64,000 bases of DNA from Sabellastarte sp. h YS-2021 (GCA_964017235.1 OZ024929.1:24859464-24923463), one strand, 5' to 3'. Positions 23,401-33,030 are shown, numbered from the stretch's first letter. The notes: generated by a model from the letters alone, not told the origin. A program made the numbers and translations.

Positions 23401-25504
23401 ACTCCAGGATTTGATCCTATGACTCAAGTAAAAACATGTTTTGACTGCAAGATGTTTGATGTCACTAATTGATTTGCTTGCCTCAACAGAGAAAATGGTC
23501 CCAGAGGGGCACCTTGACATGAGGCCCTTTCAGTTTCACCTCAAGGAGCACTGGAGATATCCTCAGTCATTGGACAGCCTCCTTTCTTGGACAGAAACCA
23601 TTTCAGCACACATAGAATGGTGGCAGAATCCCATAAATATGAAGAAAGGTGCAGACCTTCATCCCAAAGACCACGGTATCCAACTCTTTACAGACACCTC
23701 AAACGAAGGCTGGGGCACTTACTTAGAGCAAGCCTCTACAAAGGGTCTGTGGTCAGACAGGGAAAAAAGGCTACACGTAAATGTTCTAGAGCTGAAGGAG
23801 GTTTCTCTGGCTCTTCAAAGGTTTAAAGACCAGCGTCAAAACCAAACAATGTTAGTTGCTACGGACAACTCAACAGTAGTAGCGTACATAAACAAACAAG
23901 GAGGAACCCACTCGGTGGAGATGTGAACTTTTCTCTGGAAGATCATTACCTGGTGCCATCATTACCAGATAACCTTAAAAGCCAGACAAATTCCAGGGTG
24001 TCTGAATGTGATGGCCGACCTTCTGTCAAGGTCGAACCAAGTCCAGTCAACAGAATGGTCACTGCATCCGCAGGTGTTCAAACAGATCTGTCACAACTGA
24101 ACCACAAAGTTCCACTCTACGTATTTCCAGTCCCAGACCAAAATGCTTGGGACATAGATGCTCTAAACACAAACCTCGGGTCTCACTGCTTATGCTTACC
24201 CTCCCACGGCTCTACTTTACAGGGTGATCCAAGAAATCAGGCAATCCAGTTGTCTGATCATTGTAATAGCCCCAGGCTGGCCAGGGATGTCCTGGTTTTG
24301 GGACCTAGTGCAGCTCTCAACAGAGATCCCACTTCATCTACCAGTGTCAAGAACTTTCCTCAGACAATCCCACAACTATGTGTTTCACAGCAATCCACAA
24401 CATCTCAACCTCCATGCCTGGTGCCTAGGAGTGGACAGCTCCAAGAACAAGGTTTCTCTGTGGAGGTGGCAGAGAGAATTGCTGCCCCTCAGAGGTCATC
24501 AACAAGGACCATCTACAAGTCAAAGTGGGCCCTATTTGAGAAATGGTGCAGAGAAAATTCGGTGGATTTCTCCACTCCCTCTGTGAAGCAAGTCTCAGAC
24601 TTCTTCATGTACCGGTACCAAGACCTAAACAGGTTCAGACCTTAACAGGTTACTCTCCAGTTTTCACAGGAATCGTCCCAAAAGTTCCAGGAATCTTTCT
24701 AAGTGGAACCTTTCTGTTGTACTTAATGAGCTCACAAAAGTACCCTCTGAGCCTATGAAAGACACAAATCTCAAACATCTTACTCTCAAAACTGCCTTCT
24801 TGCTAGCATTGGCCTCCAGCAAGCACCGCAGCGAAATTCATGCCTGGGTTGCAAACAAAGTATCTAATCTAGGCCAAAGGGAAAATGTTGCTTTGTTCCC
24901 TTCTTCAGATTTCATTGCCAAAAACCAACTAGCAAGAGAAGATTCCCAAACTGTGTCTCCGGTGACTATTCCTGCTCTAACTACCATTGTAGATAGACAA
25001 TTCAAAGAAGACAGGACCTTGTGTCCGGTACGGGCCCTGAGGTACTATTTGGATTGAACCAAAGACCTAAGAGGGTCTCAATCCCTTCTTTTTATCTCCT
25101 TTAAGAAAGGACATACCTTGGACATCAAACCCGCTACACTCTTTTCTTGGCTAAAACAAACTATCCGACTTTGTTACAAACAAGCAGATCAACAAGCCTT
25201 GGACCTGGTCCAAGTCAAAGCGCATGACATTAGGGCCTGTGCAGCCTCTAAGGCCTTTTACGGTGGGGTATCGGTGGACCAAATCATGCAAGCGTGTCAC
25301 TGGAAAGCTCACAACACATTTACAAATTTTTACCTAAAAGACCTTACTTGGTCAGACAACGACAACAATATATATCTGGGACCCGTAGTAGCAGCACAAC
25401 AAGTCCTAGACCCTTCCCCTCAGACTACTCATCCTCGGAAAGAAAGGGGGACGGGGGCACATCCACTGCAGCCAAGTCTTCAGGAGTCTAATCCCAGGGT
25501 CTAG
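20480..25504 (+). pseudogene. decayed gag, RT-RNase H and tyrosine recombinase of DIRS B
   Basis: Gag pieces at 20480-22260 keep the Cys-rich start and the PP.PGTALQN block. From 22313 an open frame runs from the RG-rich gag end straight into RT, because the gag stop seen in C (TGA) is TGG here and a 1-bp deletion near 22853 shifts into the RT frame (LVPKPHQRWRPVIDL, YLDDW). RNase H is broken at about 23925. The recombinase follows in pieces, with a ~90-bp deletion near 24645, and keeps HRSEIHAW, KAHDIRACAAS and CHWKAHNTFTNFYL, so its catalytic residues survive in a dead frame. Confidence 0.88.
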
Positions 25505-25907
25505 GTATTTGGTTACCTCTCCAGGATGTTACGGTAAGGTCTTTTATCTATCATTTATATATTTAATTGTATAATGTATTAAGTTTTAATCAGTGTACCA
25601 TAATCTCATATTTAGGGTGGCAAGTTAATGAGATTCAAGCCTAGGACTGGTATTCCTTGCAGTGATGCCTTTGGGGGCTATACTCGCATAAGTGAGCACG
25701 GCTGCACTTAATCCTTCTATCAAAACATCCAGACAGTATCGGTAGTGTCACTCATTAATTTTTGGTTTTTGGCTTCTTACAGGTCCGATTTTCAGAATTG
25801 AGGCTCTGTAAGCGGGACTCAGACTGGTTTTTCAAATATTCATTCTATTTATTTGTTAATTCAAACCAAGAAAAATTGTCTATTCTTCCAGTCTCAGCTG
25901 TAATCCC

Positions 25908-26168
25908 TCCACCGGATGGTTGGGGGCCACGGTGGCAGAGTGGTAACACTCTCGCCTCCCACCTCTGCGGCCGGGGATCGATCCCCGTCATGGCCGTAAG
26001 TGGGAAAGCTGGTAGTTGCTTGCCGTTGGTCGGCAGTTTACAGTACACAACCCTAGCGAACTCTATGTACTGGTTTCCTCTGCCCTTCCAACTACCCGTC
26101 GTGATATGACCTGTACAGTGTTGAAAGCGACGTTAAACCCCAAATAAACAAATCCACCGGATGGTTGG
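25908..26168 (+). mobile_element. tRNA-derived SINE with 16-bp target duplication
   Basis: The SINE body is 25924-26152. It starts GGGCCACGGTGGCAGAGTGG (pol III A box) and has a B-box-like block in GGGGATCGATCCCCG. It ends with CGACGTTAAACCCCAAATAA and ACAAA, a LINE-related tail type common in invertebrate SINEs. It is flanked by perfect copies of TCCACCGGATGGTTGG at 25908-25923 and 26153-26168. It inserted into DIRS B after that element, since the target sequence is continuous in C. Confidence 0.93.
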
Positions 26169-26180
26169 ACTCAGCATTCA

Positions 26181-26273
26181 GTTCCATATGGTAAGTTATT
26201 GTAGCGCAATAAAATTGAAAATTTTAATACTTAAATGTAGCTTTTATAAGCTACAAGCTTACCATGTGGAACT
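26181..26273 (+). repeat. internal complementary region of B
   Basis: Reverse complement of the left terminus (CATATGGTAAGTTATTGTAG to AATAAAA) followed directly by the reverse complement of the right terminus (TTGAAAATTTTAATAC to ACCATGTGGAAC). Confidence 0.85.
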
Positions 26274-26324
26274 GAAGAGAGTCCCACCGGTGTATTCCAG
26301 CTGAGGGGATATGGGTAAAATTTA

Positions 26325-26474
26325 CAACAAGAGAAGAAGGATGAGACACGAGATTACGCTGCTATGGTACACTCTCAGGACAGGGATTCGGTCAATACTA
26401 GACGTCTATTTTTCTTGGACGTTGGCCAGATGCCTGCGGCCTCCCTAGAAACCATTCAGTTCCACATGGTAGGC
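26325..26474 (-). repeat. right inverted terminal repeat of B
   Basis: Reverse complement of 19333-19480 with several mismatches. It ends just inside the right terminus. Confidence 0.85.
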
Positions 26475-26587
26475 TTGTAGCTTATAAAAGCTACATTTAA
26501 GTAATAAAAATTTTTTACTTTTTTATACATTTAAGTAATTAAAATTAATTACTACCAAGTGTAAATATGGATCATTTGATGCTTTAG

Positions 26588-26708
26588 GAATATGGAAATA
26601 ATGGAGAAGATCCGATATGAGACAGATAGACATGAGCATGTTAAAGCAAAGGGAGAGGAGTACTCACTCTGGTGTTCTGAACTCTATAAACTCTCCATAG
26701 CAAATAAG
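26588..26708 (+). CDS. POLRMT: POLRMT exon, 40 codons
   Basis: The exon lies between ATGCTTTAG and AATAAG|GTCAGT. Its first base completes the codon split at 19033 and it ends in phase 0. It encodes NMEIMEKIRYETDRHEHVKA then KGEEYSLWCSELYKLSIANK. The long helix ending E.LY.LS.A joins directly to [11 protein letters not shown] in the next exon, as in other POLRMT proteins. The exon is squeezed between DIRS B and DIRS C, ~880 bp apart from terminal repeat to terminal repeat or less. Confidence 0.92.
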
Positions 26709-26994
26709 GTCAGTACCCACTCATCAAACTTTGTAGTGTGCTTGCTATCTTGGTATCATGGATAAAACTATAAATATTGAGCGATTATGGTTCTGAGTTT
26801 TAATATCAATATTACAAGCAGTATTAATTTTTTTTGTCAGCTTTTAACTAAGTCTAGTGAAAACAAAATGAATTTGATTTCACTGTGGGTAGCAACTTTT
26901 GGTTGTCTTTTTCTTTTGTTTTTTTCTGTTCCCCGCTTGACGGAACCACAGATTATACACCCTCTATATGCACTGTATCTCTTTAAAAATATAA
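26709..26994 (+). other. POLRMT intron, left of element C
   Basis: Short plain intron segment. No element recognised. Confidence 0.6.
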
Positions 26995-27011
26995 TTTTAT
27001 TACGCTACAAT

Positions 27012-27160
27012 AGCTTACCATGTGGGACTTAATGCTGATCTCGGGTTGCCACACCCGGGGCCAACGTCTTAGAAAAAAAGATCGTTCTTGTTAGCCACCG
27101 GATATACTGGTAGTTGTCGTCACGTGATAACTTCTGACCAATCGTCCTACTTTCTCGTTG
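27012..27160 (+). repeat. left inverted terminal repeat of C
   Basis: 149 bp from AGCTTACCATGTGGGACT to CTACTTTCTCGTTG. By eye it is an essentially perfect reverse complement of 33192-33340. Confidence 0.93.
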
Positions 27161-27385
27161 GCCACGATTGACTGGTAGCAGTTTGTAAATATACAGACAT
27201 TTTCATTTATTTCTCAGACTTTACTTATTGTTGGAGGCTAATATTTGCATATTTCTTGTAATATATATTATAGATCATTCTGTTAAAGTTTCATTTTCAC
27301 AGGATAAGTATTTTTATTGCTGTCGCGTGTTTTGAGTTTTCCTCGGTTCAGGCTAATACATTCTACGTCTTTTATTGCGTACAAA

Positions 27386-29551
27386 ATGTCTACACATCAA
27401 GCAAATAAAGACAAACCGAGAGCGCAGAAATGCCGCCATTTCTGCTTTAATTTTGATACACATAATTTCTGCCCTACCTGTAGGGAGGCTGGCAAGGGAG
27501 ATGACCCCTGTGTCACCTTTGAAACCCCTTGCGAAATTTGCACGTCTTTTACAGATGAGCAACTACAGAAAATCCAAAACCGGAAACGGTATTTGAAAAA
27601 GCAGAAAGCGACAACTAGTTCCAAAGATGAACTAGATCTTTTGGGTGAAGGCGACGGGGACTCTTTCACTGGGTCCAATGCAGACCTCGAGTGTGCTGCT
27701 GATAGCCTCTTTACCTCACCCCCCCGTCCACAACCTCTTGCCTTCAGTTCCCTGTCTTTGAAAACGCCAGCAAAAACCGTCCCACCCACCCCTGGTACAG
27801 CTTTGCAAAATAAAATCCAGAAAAATTTAGAGAAATCACTCGGTGATTCCTTAAATATACACTTACAGCAGCAAATGGGTTCCTTCCAGGCATCCATGTT
27901 GGAAGCTTTTCAGTCACTCCGAGAGGAGTTGGCTGTAAAACAGAAAGTCGAGACACAGTCTTCGACTCTTGCTTCAAAACCTGGCTTGTCCAGTACTTCT
28001 GCTGCCCCTCTGGATTTGCCCCATCCGAGATCTGGTACTAACGTTCCAAGCGAGGATATGGATGTGGACTACGGTCCAACTCTTCCTCCTCGTCTAGTAT
28101 CTACTCAACCTTCCTCGGATCAGTACGTTGCCCCCTCTGAAGGTCATCCCGAAGAGGTTTCGTACTCTCACAAAAAGCAAAGCCATAAGCAGCCAGTTGA
28201 CCCGAGCTCTGCCTCGGACCAACTAAATGAAGATTCCGATGAACCTCGGATCCCTTCTTCTAGATCCAAAAAGCACTCTGACAAGAGCAAACATAAATCA
28301 AGATCTAGATATGTGTCATTTTCCTCAGAGGAGGATCACTCCCCTGTAGCCAGACACAGGTCTTCTAAGCCCTCTAGGGCTCAGCCTTCAGGAGTAGCTT
28401 CTGACCAAGACCTCCCACAACATGATCCAGACCCCCCTTATTATAGAGCAGTAGCTTTGTCTGACATGCCCTCCCAATACTCTGAGGAAGTGGATACCTT
28501 CAGGCGTATTTTGTCTCTCCCTGACCCCAGGGAATCTATGCCCAGGTCTTCCACCTCAGTGTTGGGTCTGGATGATGAAAAAGGCCGTCAAGAGCTCAGA
28601 CCTAGAGGTCCCTCCTCTATTCTTCCACTTAGCTCAGTTATCAAGGACGCCTTTGATAAATTCCAACATGACTTTAAGGCTGCCAACTTATCTGAGGGAA
28701 AATATGTCAAGCCTCCTCCCTCAACTTCCAAGTGGTACAAGGTGGGACAACCAACTTTTCAGGACAAAATTCAGGAGTTGAATACAGACTTTGCTAAGAT
28801 CTGTATTACTCCTAGACCTTCTGGGCCCCCAGTAGCCAGAGTTCCCCTGCCAGTTCTCAAGGAGCTAGAACTTCAGGCTAGAAAAAACATCTCTACCCTC
28901 AACTTCACCGCTGCATTTGCCAAAACCTCATCTTCTTGCAATGCTTCATTGGAAAAATGCCAACATAGCATTAAGTCTACCGTCAAGAAGATTAAATCTC
29001 AGATTCAGAAAGGTGCCAATCCTGAGAAAGCGGCAAAGCGCGGATATGAGGAAGTAGCTGACTACTTAGATTTTTGGAACAAGACAGTACTTGTTCAACA
29101 CAGGGCCCTCACTTGTCTCAGCAAATCTCTAGCCCATATTTTGCAGAGGGAATTATACTCTATGGCTAATACCGGCTTACTCAGGCGAGAAGCCGAGATG
29201 ACTCTATTACATCCTCAATTAGGAGAAACGAGACGTCAAGAACTCAGGAACTCGTCCTTTTGGGACTCTTCCTTGTTCGAGTCTCAATTAGTGAAGGAAG
29301 GTGAGGACTTCCTTCTCAAAAAAGGCACCTCAAAAGATTCTCAGGGTTTTGCACCCTACCAGAATAAGCCCTTTCGTGGTCCCCACAGGAAAAGAGGCTC
29401 CTACAGGAAACGCCCCTATGGGGGCAATACCTCTCAAAGCAGTAACCAGTCCTTTCCTTCGGGAAGAGGAAAATCCAACTTCAGAGGCTCCAGGGGTCGT
29501 TTTCGACCCCACAATAGAGGAAGGGGGCGTGGAAACCCCCCTCCCCAATGA
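27386..29551 (+). CDS. DIRS C gag-like protein (ORF1)
   Basis: 721 codons from the ATG after the left repeat (MSTHQANKDK) to TGA. The N-terminus has a Cys/His cluster (C..H.C....THNFCPTCR..GKG..C, then C.IC) that recurs in element D's gag and is probably zinc binding. A Ser/Arg-rich middle (about residues 310-370) and an Arg/Gly-rich C-terminus (RGRFRPHNRGRGRG) suggest RNA binding. A gag-type packaging role is inferred from position and composition. The ATG at 27386 is preferred over the longer upstream frame because it follows the terminal repeat. The only stop between this frame and the recombinase frame is its own TGA, followed by CTC. Confidence 0.85.
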   Translation: MSTHQANKDKPRAQKCRHFCFNFDTHNFCPTCREAGKGDDPCVTFETPCEICTSFTDEQLQKIQNRKRYLKKQKATTSSKDELDLLGEGDGDSFTGSNADLECAADSLFTSPPRPQPLAFSSLSLKTPAKTVPPTPGTALQNKIQKNLEKSLGDSLNIHLQQQMGSFQASMLEAFQSLREELAVKQKVETQSSTLASKPGLSSTSAAPLDLPHPRSGTNVPSEDMDVDYGPTLPPRLVSTQPSSDQYVAPSEGHPEEVSYSHKKQSHKQPVDPSSASDQLNEDSDEPRIPSSRSKKHSDKSKHKSRSRYVSFSSEEDHSPVARHRSSKPSRAQPSGVASDQDLPQHDPDPPYYRAVALSDMPSQYSEEVDTFRRILSLPDPRESMPRSSTSVLGLDDEKGRQELRPRGPSSILPLSSVIKDAFDKFQHDFKAANLSEGKYVKPPPSTSKWYKVGQPTFQDKIQELNTDFAKICITPRPSGPPVARVPLPVLKELELQARKNISTLNFTAAFAKTSSSCNASLEKCQHSIKSTVKKIKSQIQKGANPEKAAKRGYEEVADYLDFWNKTVLVQHRALTCLSKSLAHILQRELYSMANTGLLRREAEMTLLHPQLGETRRQELRNSSFWDSSLFESQLVKEGEDFLLKKGTSKDSQGFAPYQNKPFRGPHRKRGSYRKRPYGGNTSQSSNQSFPSGRGKSNFRGSRGRFRPHNRGRGRGNPPPQ

Positions 29552-31607
29552 CTCCTCCAAAGCCTCACTCAGTCCACCAGTAGGAGGTCGCCTCCGTTCT
29601 TTCAGGAGAGACTGGCTCACAAACAAATGTTCTCAAAACGTGTTAAACATTATCACCAATGGCTACGTTCTGCCATTCCGTTCAAAGCCAAACTTGATCA
29701 GATTTCCTCTGATTCTGTCAGAGTACAAGGCCCAACCAAAAGACCAAGCCTTGGCTACTTGTATCCAGTCTCTCCTGTCAAAGAACGCTATCGAAAGGGT
29801 AGACAATGTAAAATCTCTCGGGTTTTACAGTCGCCTGTTCCTAGTACCCAAGCCTCACCAAAGGTGGAGGCCAGTCATAGACTTAAGCAGGCTCAATACT
29901 TTTCTACACGTAGAAAAGTTCAAAATGGAAACTCCAGAGTCCATCAGGACCTCCCTGATTCCAGGGGAGTGGGTATCGTCGATAGATCTGTCGGACGCCT
30001 ACCTGCATATCCCCATCCACCCAAGCTCAAGGAAATACCTAAGGTTTTGCTACAAGGCTCAGGTGTTCCAATTCACCTCCCTCCCGTTCGGACTAGCTAC
30101 AGCCCCCCAGGTCTTTACTATGATCGTAAAGGAAGTGAAACTAATGGCCCTCTCAAGAGGACTCAGAATTCACCAATACCTGGACGACTGGCTGATCAGG
30201 TCCCAGTCTCAGGAGGAAGCACAAGTGAACACTCAGGCAGTAGTAGACCTGACTCAGTCCTTGGGATGGATAATAAATCAGGAAAAATCAGAACTGAAAC
30301 CTACACAGGTGTTTTCGTTCGTGGGCTACGAATACCACCTCGATTCAGCCCTTGTAAAACCCACTCAAGAGAGATGGCTCAAACTTCAGGATTTGATCCT
30401 ACGACTCAAGTCAAAACGTGTTTTGACTGCAAGATGTTTGATGTCTCTAATTGGGTTGCTAGCCTCAACGGAGAAAATGGTCCCGGAGGGACGCCTTCAC
30501 ATGAGGCCCTTTCAGTTTCATCTCAAGGAGCACTGGAGATATCCTCAGTCGCTGGACAACCTCCTTCCCTGGACAGAAGCCATTGCAGCCCACCTAGATT
30601 GGTGGCAAAATCCCTCCAAGGTGATGAAAGGTGCAGACCTTCATCCCAAAGACCACAGTATCCAACTCTTTACCGACGCCTCAAACGAAGGTTGGGGCGC
30701 TCACTTAGACCAAAACTTTACCAAGGGTCTGTGGTCAGATCGGGAAAAAAGGCTTCACATAAATGTCCTAGAATTGAAGGCGGTCTCCCTGGCCCTTCGA
30801 GACTTCAAGGACCAGTGCCAGAATCAAACAGTGTTGATCGCGACGGACAACTCAACAGTGGTAGCCTACATCAACAAACAAGGAGGAACACACTCGGCAG
30901 AGATGTGTGCTCTCCTGTGGAAGATCATGACCTGGTGCCATCACTATCACATAACATTGAAAGCCAGGCACATTCCAGGGTGCCTGAATGTGATGGCCGA
31001 CCTGCTATCCAGGTCCAACCAAGTGCAGTCAACCGAATGGTCTCTGCACCCACAGGTCTTCAAACAGATCTGCCAGAAGTGGTTCACCCCTCATGTAGAC
31101 TTGTTTGCCACTCACCTGAACCACAAACTCCCTCTATACGTGTCTCCTATCCCAGACCCAAAGGCCTGGGACATAGATGCTCTGAACATAAACTGGACCA
31201 ACCTCACAGCATATGCGTACCCTCCTACGGCTCTCCTTCACAAGGTGATCCAAAAGATCAGGCAATGCCAGTGCCTGATCATCGTAATAGCCCCAGGCTG
31301 GCCAGGGATGCCCTGGTTTTGGGACCTAGTGCAGCTCTCAACAGAGATCCCACTGCAACTCCCAGTGTCAACAACCCTACTCAAACAGTCCCACAAGCTG
31401 GTGTTCCACAACAACCCCCAGCACCTGAACCTCCACGCCTGGTGTCTAGGAGCGGACAACTCCAAGAACAAGGCTTCTCTGTGGAGGTGGCAGAGAGAAT
31501 TGCTGCCCCTCAGCGGTCATCAACAAGGACCATCTACAAGTCAAAGTGGGCCCTTTTTGAAAAATGGTGCAGAGAAAATTCGGTGGATTTCTCCACTCCA
31601 TCTGTGA
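29418..31607 (+). CDS. DIRS C pol: reverse transcriptase, RNase H, methyltransferase-like (ORF2)
   Basis: Open in the +1 frame relative to gag and overlapping its end. The first in-frame ATG is at 29418. RT shows LVPKPHQRWRPVIDLSRLN (about 29842), SSIDLSDAYLHIPIH, LPFGLATAPQVFT and the catalytic HQYLDDWL (about 30170). RNase H follows with FTDASNEGWGA, ELKAVSLAL, IATDNSTVVAYIN and a closing GCLNVMADLLSR (Asp-Glu-Asp-Asp set). The last part (VDLFATHLNHKLPLYV, VIAPGWPGMPWFWDL) corresponds to the block between RNase H and recombinase that is described as Dam-like methyltransferase in DIRS elements; I call that only tentatively. Full length appears kept. Confidence 0.93.
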   Translation: MGAIPLKAVTSPFLREEENPTSEAPGVVFDPTIEEGGVETPLPNDSSKASLSPPVGGRLRSFRRDWLTNKCSQNVLNIITNGYVLPFRSKPNLIRFPLILSEYKAQPKDQALATCIQSLLSKNAIERVDNVKSLGFYSRLFLVPKPHQRWRPVIDLSRLNTFLHVEKFKMETPESIRTSLIPGEWVSSIDLSDAYLHIPIHPSSRKYLRFCYKAQVFQFTSLPFGLATAPQVFTMIVKEVKLMALSRGLRIHQYLDDWLIRSQSQEEAQVNTQAVVDLTQSLGWIINQEKSELKPTQVFSFVGYEYHLDSALVKPTQERWLKLQDLILRLKSKRVLTARCLMSLIGLLASTEKMVPEGRLHMRPFQFHLKEHWRYPQSLDNLLPWTEAIAAHLDWWQNPSKVMKGADLHPKDHSIQLFTDASNEGWGAHLDQNFTKGLWSDREKRLHINVLELKAVSLALRDFKDQCQNQTVLIATDNSTVVAYINKQGGTHSAEMCALLWKIMTWCHHYHITLKARHIPGCLNVMADLLSRSNQVQSTEWSLHPQVFKQICQKWFTPHVDLFATHLNHKLPLYVSPIPDPKAWDIDALNINWTNLTAYAYPPTALLHKVIQKIRQCQCLIIVIAPGWPGMPWFWDLVQLSTEIPLQLPVSTTLLKQSHKLVFHNNPQHLNLHAWCLGADNSKNKASLWRWQRELLPLSGHQQGPSTSQSGPFLKNGAEKIRWISPLHL

Positions 31608-32638
31608 AACAAATCTCAGATTTCTTCATGTACCTGTACCAAGACCTAAACAGGCGCCCCTCGACCATTGATGGTTACAGGACTGCAATCGTTGACACTT
31701 TGGGCCCAACGGCCCAACATATTGCACACAATGCAGACCTTCATAGGTTACTCTCCAGTTTTCACAGGGATCGTCCTAAAAGTTCCAGAAACTTACCCAA
31801 GTGGAACCTTTCTGTTGTCCTTAACGAGCTCACCAAAGCACCTTTTGAGCCCATGAAAGACTCAGACCTCAAACATCTCACTTTAAAAACTGCTTTCTTG
31901 CTAGCCTTGGCCTCCGGCAAGCGCCGCAGCGAAATCCATGCCTGGGTCGCTAACAAAGTAGCTAATTTAGGCCAATGGGAAAAGGTTGCCTTGTTCCCTT
32001 CTTCTGATTTCATAGCCAAAAACCAACTAGCAAGAGAAGGTTCTCAAAGTGTGTCTCCGGTGACTATCCCTGCTCTGACTACCATTGTGGATAGACAGTT
32101 TAAAGAAGACAGGACCCTGTGTCCCGTACGGGCCCTGAGGTTTTATTTGGATCGAACTAAAGACCTGAGAGGGTCTCGTTCTCTCCTTTTCATCTCCTTT
32201 AAGAAAGGACATACCTCAGACATCAGACCCGCTACACTCTCTTCATGGTTGAAACAAACCATTTTACTTTGTTACAAACAAGCAGATCAACAAGCCTTGG
32301 ACTTGGTCCAAGTCAAAGCGCATGACATCCGGGCCTTCGCGGCCTCTAAGGCCTTTTACGGTGGGGTATCGGTGGACCAAATCATGCAAGCCTGTCACTG
32401 GAAAGCTCACAACACATTTACAAATTTTTACCTAAAAGACCTTACTTGGTCGGACACCGACAACAATTTGTACCTGGGACCCGTAGTGGCTGCACAACAA
32501 GTCCTAGATCCTTCCCCTCAGACCAGTTGTCCTCGGAAAGAAAAAAGGGGGGGGGGGGGGCACATCCGCTACAACCAAGTCTTCAGGAGTCTTTCCCAGG
32601 ATCTAGGTATTCCTCTACCTTCAAGATGTTACGGGTAA
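29552..32638 (+). CDS. DIRS C tyrosine recombinase frame (ORF3)
   Basis: The frame is open for 1028 codons directly after the gag TGA and is in the gag frame. The first ATG is at 29627. Up to about 31440 it overlaps pol and encodes Ser/Pro/Arg-rich sequence without a recognisable fold. The recombinase proper begins at VEVAERIAAPQRSSTRTIYK and includes LASGKRRSEIHAW (Arg), VKAHDIRAFAAS (His-x-x-Arg), CHWKAHNTFTNFYLKD (His and the nucleophilic Tyr). These enzymes integrate the circular DNA intermediate. A run of 14 G at 32547-32560 lies after the active site and may shift the C-terminal tail. Confidence 0.92.
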   Translation, partial: LLQSLTQSTSRRSPPFFQERLAHKQMFSKRVKHYHQWLRSAIPFKAKLDQISSDSVRVQGPTKRPSLGYLYPVSPVKERYRKGRQCKISRVLQSPVPSTQASPKVEASHRLKQAQYFSTRRKVQNGNSRVHQDLPDSRGVGIVDRSVGRLPAYPHPPKLKEIPKVLLQGSGVPIHLPPVRTSYSPPGLYYDRKGSETNGPLKRTQNSPIPGRLADQVPVSGGSTSEHSGSSRPDSVLGMDNKSGKIRTETYTGVFVRGLRIPPRFSPCKTHSREMAQTSGFDPTTQVKTCFDCKMFDVSNWVASLNGENGPGGTPSHEALSVSSQGALEISSVAGQPPSLDRSHCSPPRLVAKSLQGDERCRPSSQRPQYPTLYRRLKRRLGRSLRPKLYQGSVVRSGKKASHKCPRIEGGLPGPSRLQGPVPESNSVDRDGQLNSGSLHQQTRRNTLGRDVCSPVEDHDLVPSLSHNIESQAHSRVPECDGRPAIQVQPSAVNRMVSAPTGLQTDLPEVVHPSCRLVCHSPEPQTPSIRVSYPRPKGLGHRCSEHKLDQPHSICVPSYGSPSQGDPKDQAMPVPDHRNSPRLARDALVLGPSAALNRDPTATPSVNNPTQTVPQAGVPQQPPAPEPPRLVSRSGQLQEQGFSVEVAERIAAPQRSSTRTIYKSKWALFEKWCRENSVDFSTPSVKQISDFFMYLYQDLNRRPSTIDGYRTAIVDTLGPTAQHIAHNADLHRLLSSFHRDRPKSSRNLPKWNLSVVLNELTKAPFEPMKDSDLKHLTLKTAFLLALASGKRRSEIHAWVANKVANLGQWEKVALFPSSDFIAKNQLAREGSQSVSPVTIPALTTIVDRQFKEDRTLCPVRALRFYLDRTKDLRGSRSLLFISFKKGHTSDIRPATLSSWLKQTILLCYKQADQQALDLVQVKAHDIRAFAASKAFYGGVSVDQIMQACHWKAHNTFTNFYLKDLTWSDTDNNLYLGPVVAAQQVLDPSPQTSCPRKEKRGGGGHIRYNQVFRSLSQDLGIPLPSRCYG

Positions 32639-33030
32639 GGTCATTTTATCCTTTAATTATCAAGTATTTTCTATTAAGGACTTATTTAGTTGTCATTAAT
32701 CTCATATTCAGGTTGTAAAAATTTTATGAGATTCCCAACCTCTGGGTTGGTCAGTCACACGTGAAGGGCCCCTTTTGGACCCTTAGACCTCGGAGTGAGC
32801 ACTGCTGCACTCCCGTCCTTCAATAAAACATCTAGACAGTTTTTAGCACTGTCTCTCATTTACTTAGGTTTTTGGCTCGTTACAGGCCCGGCCTTCGGGA
32901 TCGGGGCACTGTAAATGGAACTCAGACTGGTATTTCTGGCACTATTCTATACATATTAACTCAAAATCTTAGAAAAAATGACATTCCTTCCAGTCTCAGC
33001 TGTAATCCCGCCACCGGGCGGTTGAATTCA

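Larger units (their letters stand above)
19317..26515 (+). mobile_element. DIRS-like retrotransposon B (decayed, terminus type 2)
   Basis: The left end is TTTTATTGCGCTACAATAGC. The right end lies near 26510-26550 and is blurred because the terminal ACATTTAAGTAATTAAAATT motif occurs twice. Inverted terminal repeats and an internal complementary region are present. Gag, pol and recombinase are all recognisable against element C but are broken. B carries two insertions, an unidentified ~0.75-kb block (about 19715-20480) and a SINE (25924-26152). It lies in a POLRMT intron in sense orientation; its end is only ~70 bp from the next exon. Confidence 0.9.

Noticed and set aside
27397-27897. 166-codon open frame on the minus strand
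   Set aside because: Antisense shadow of the gag coding sequence of element C.
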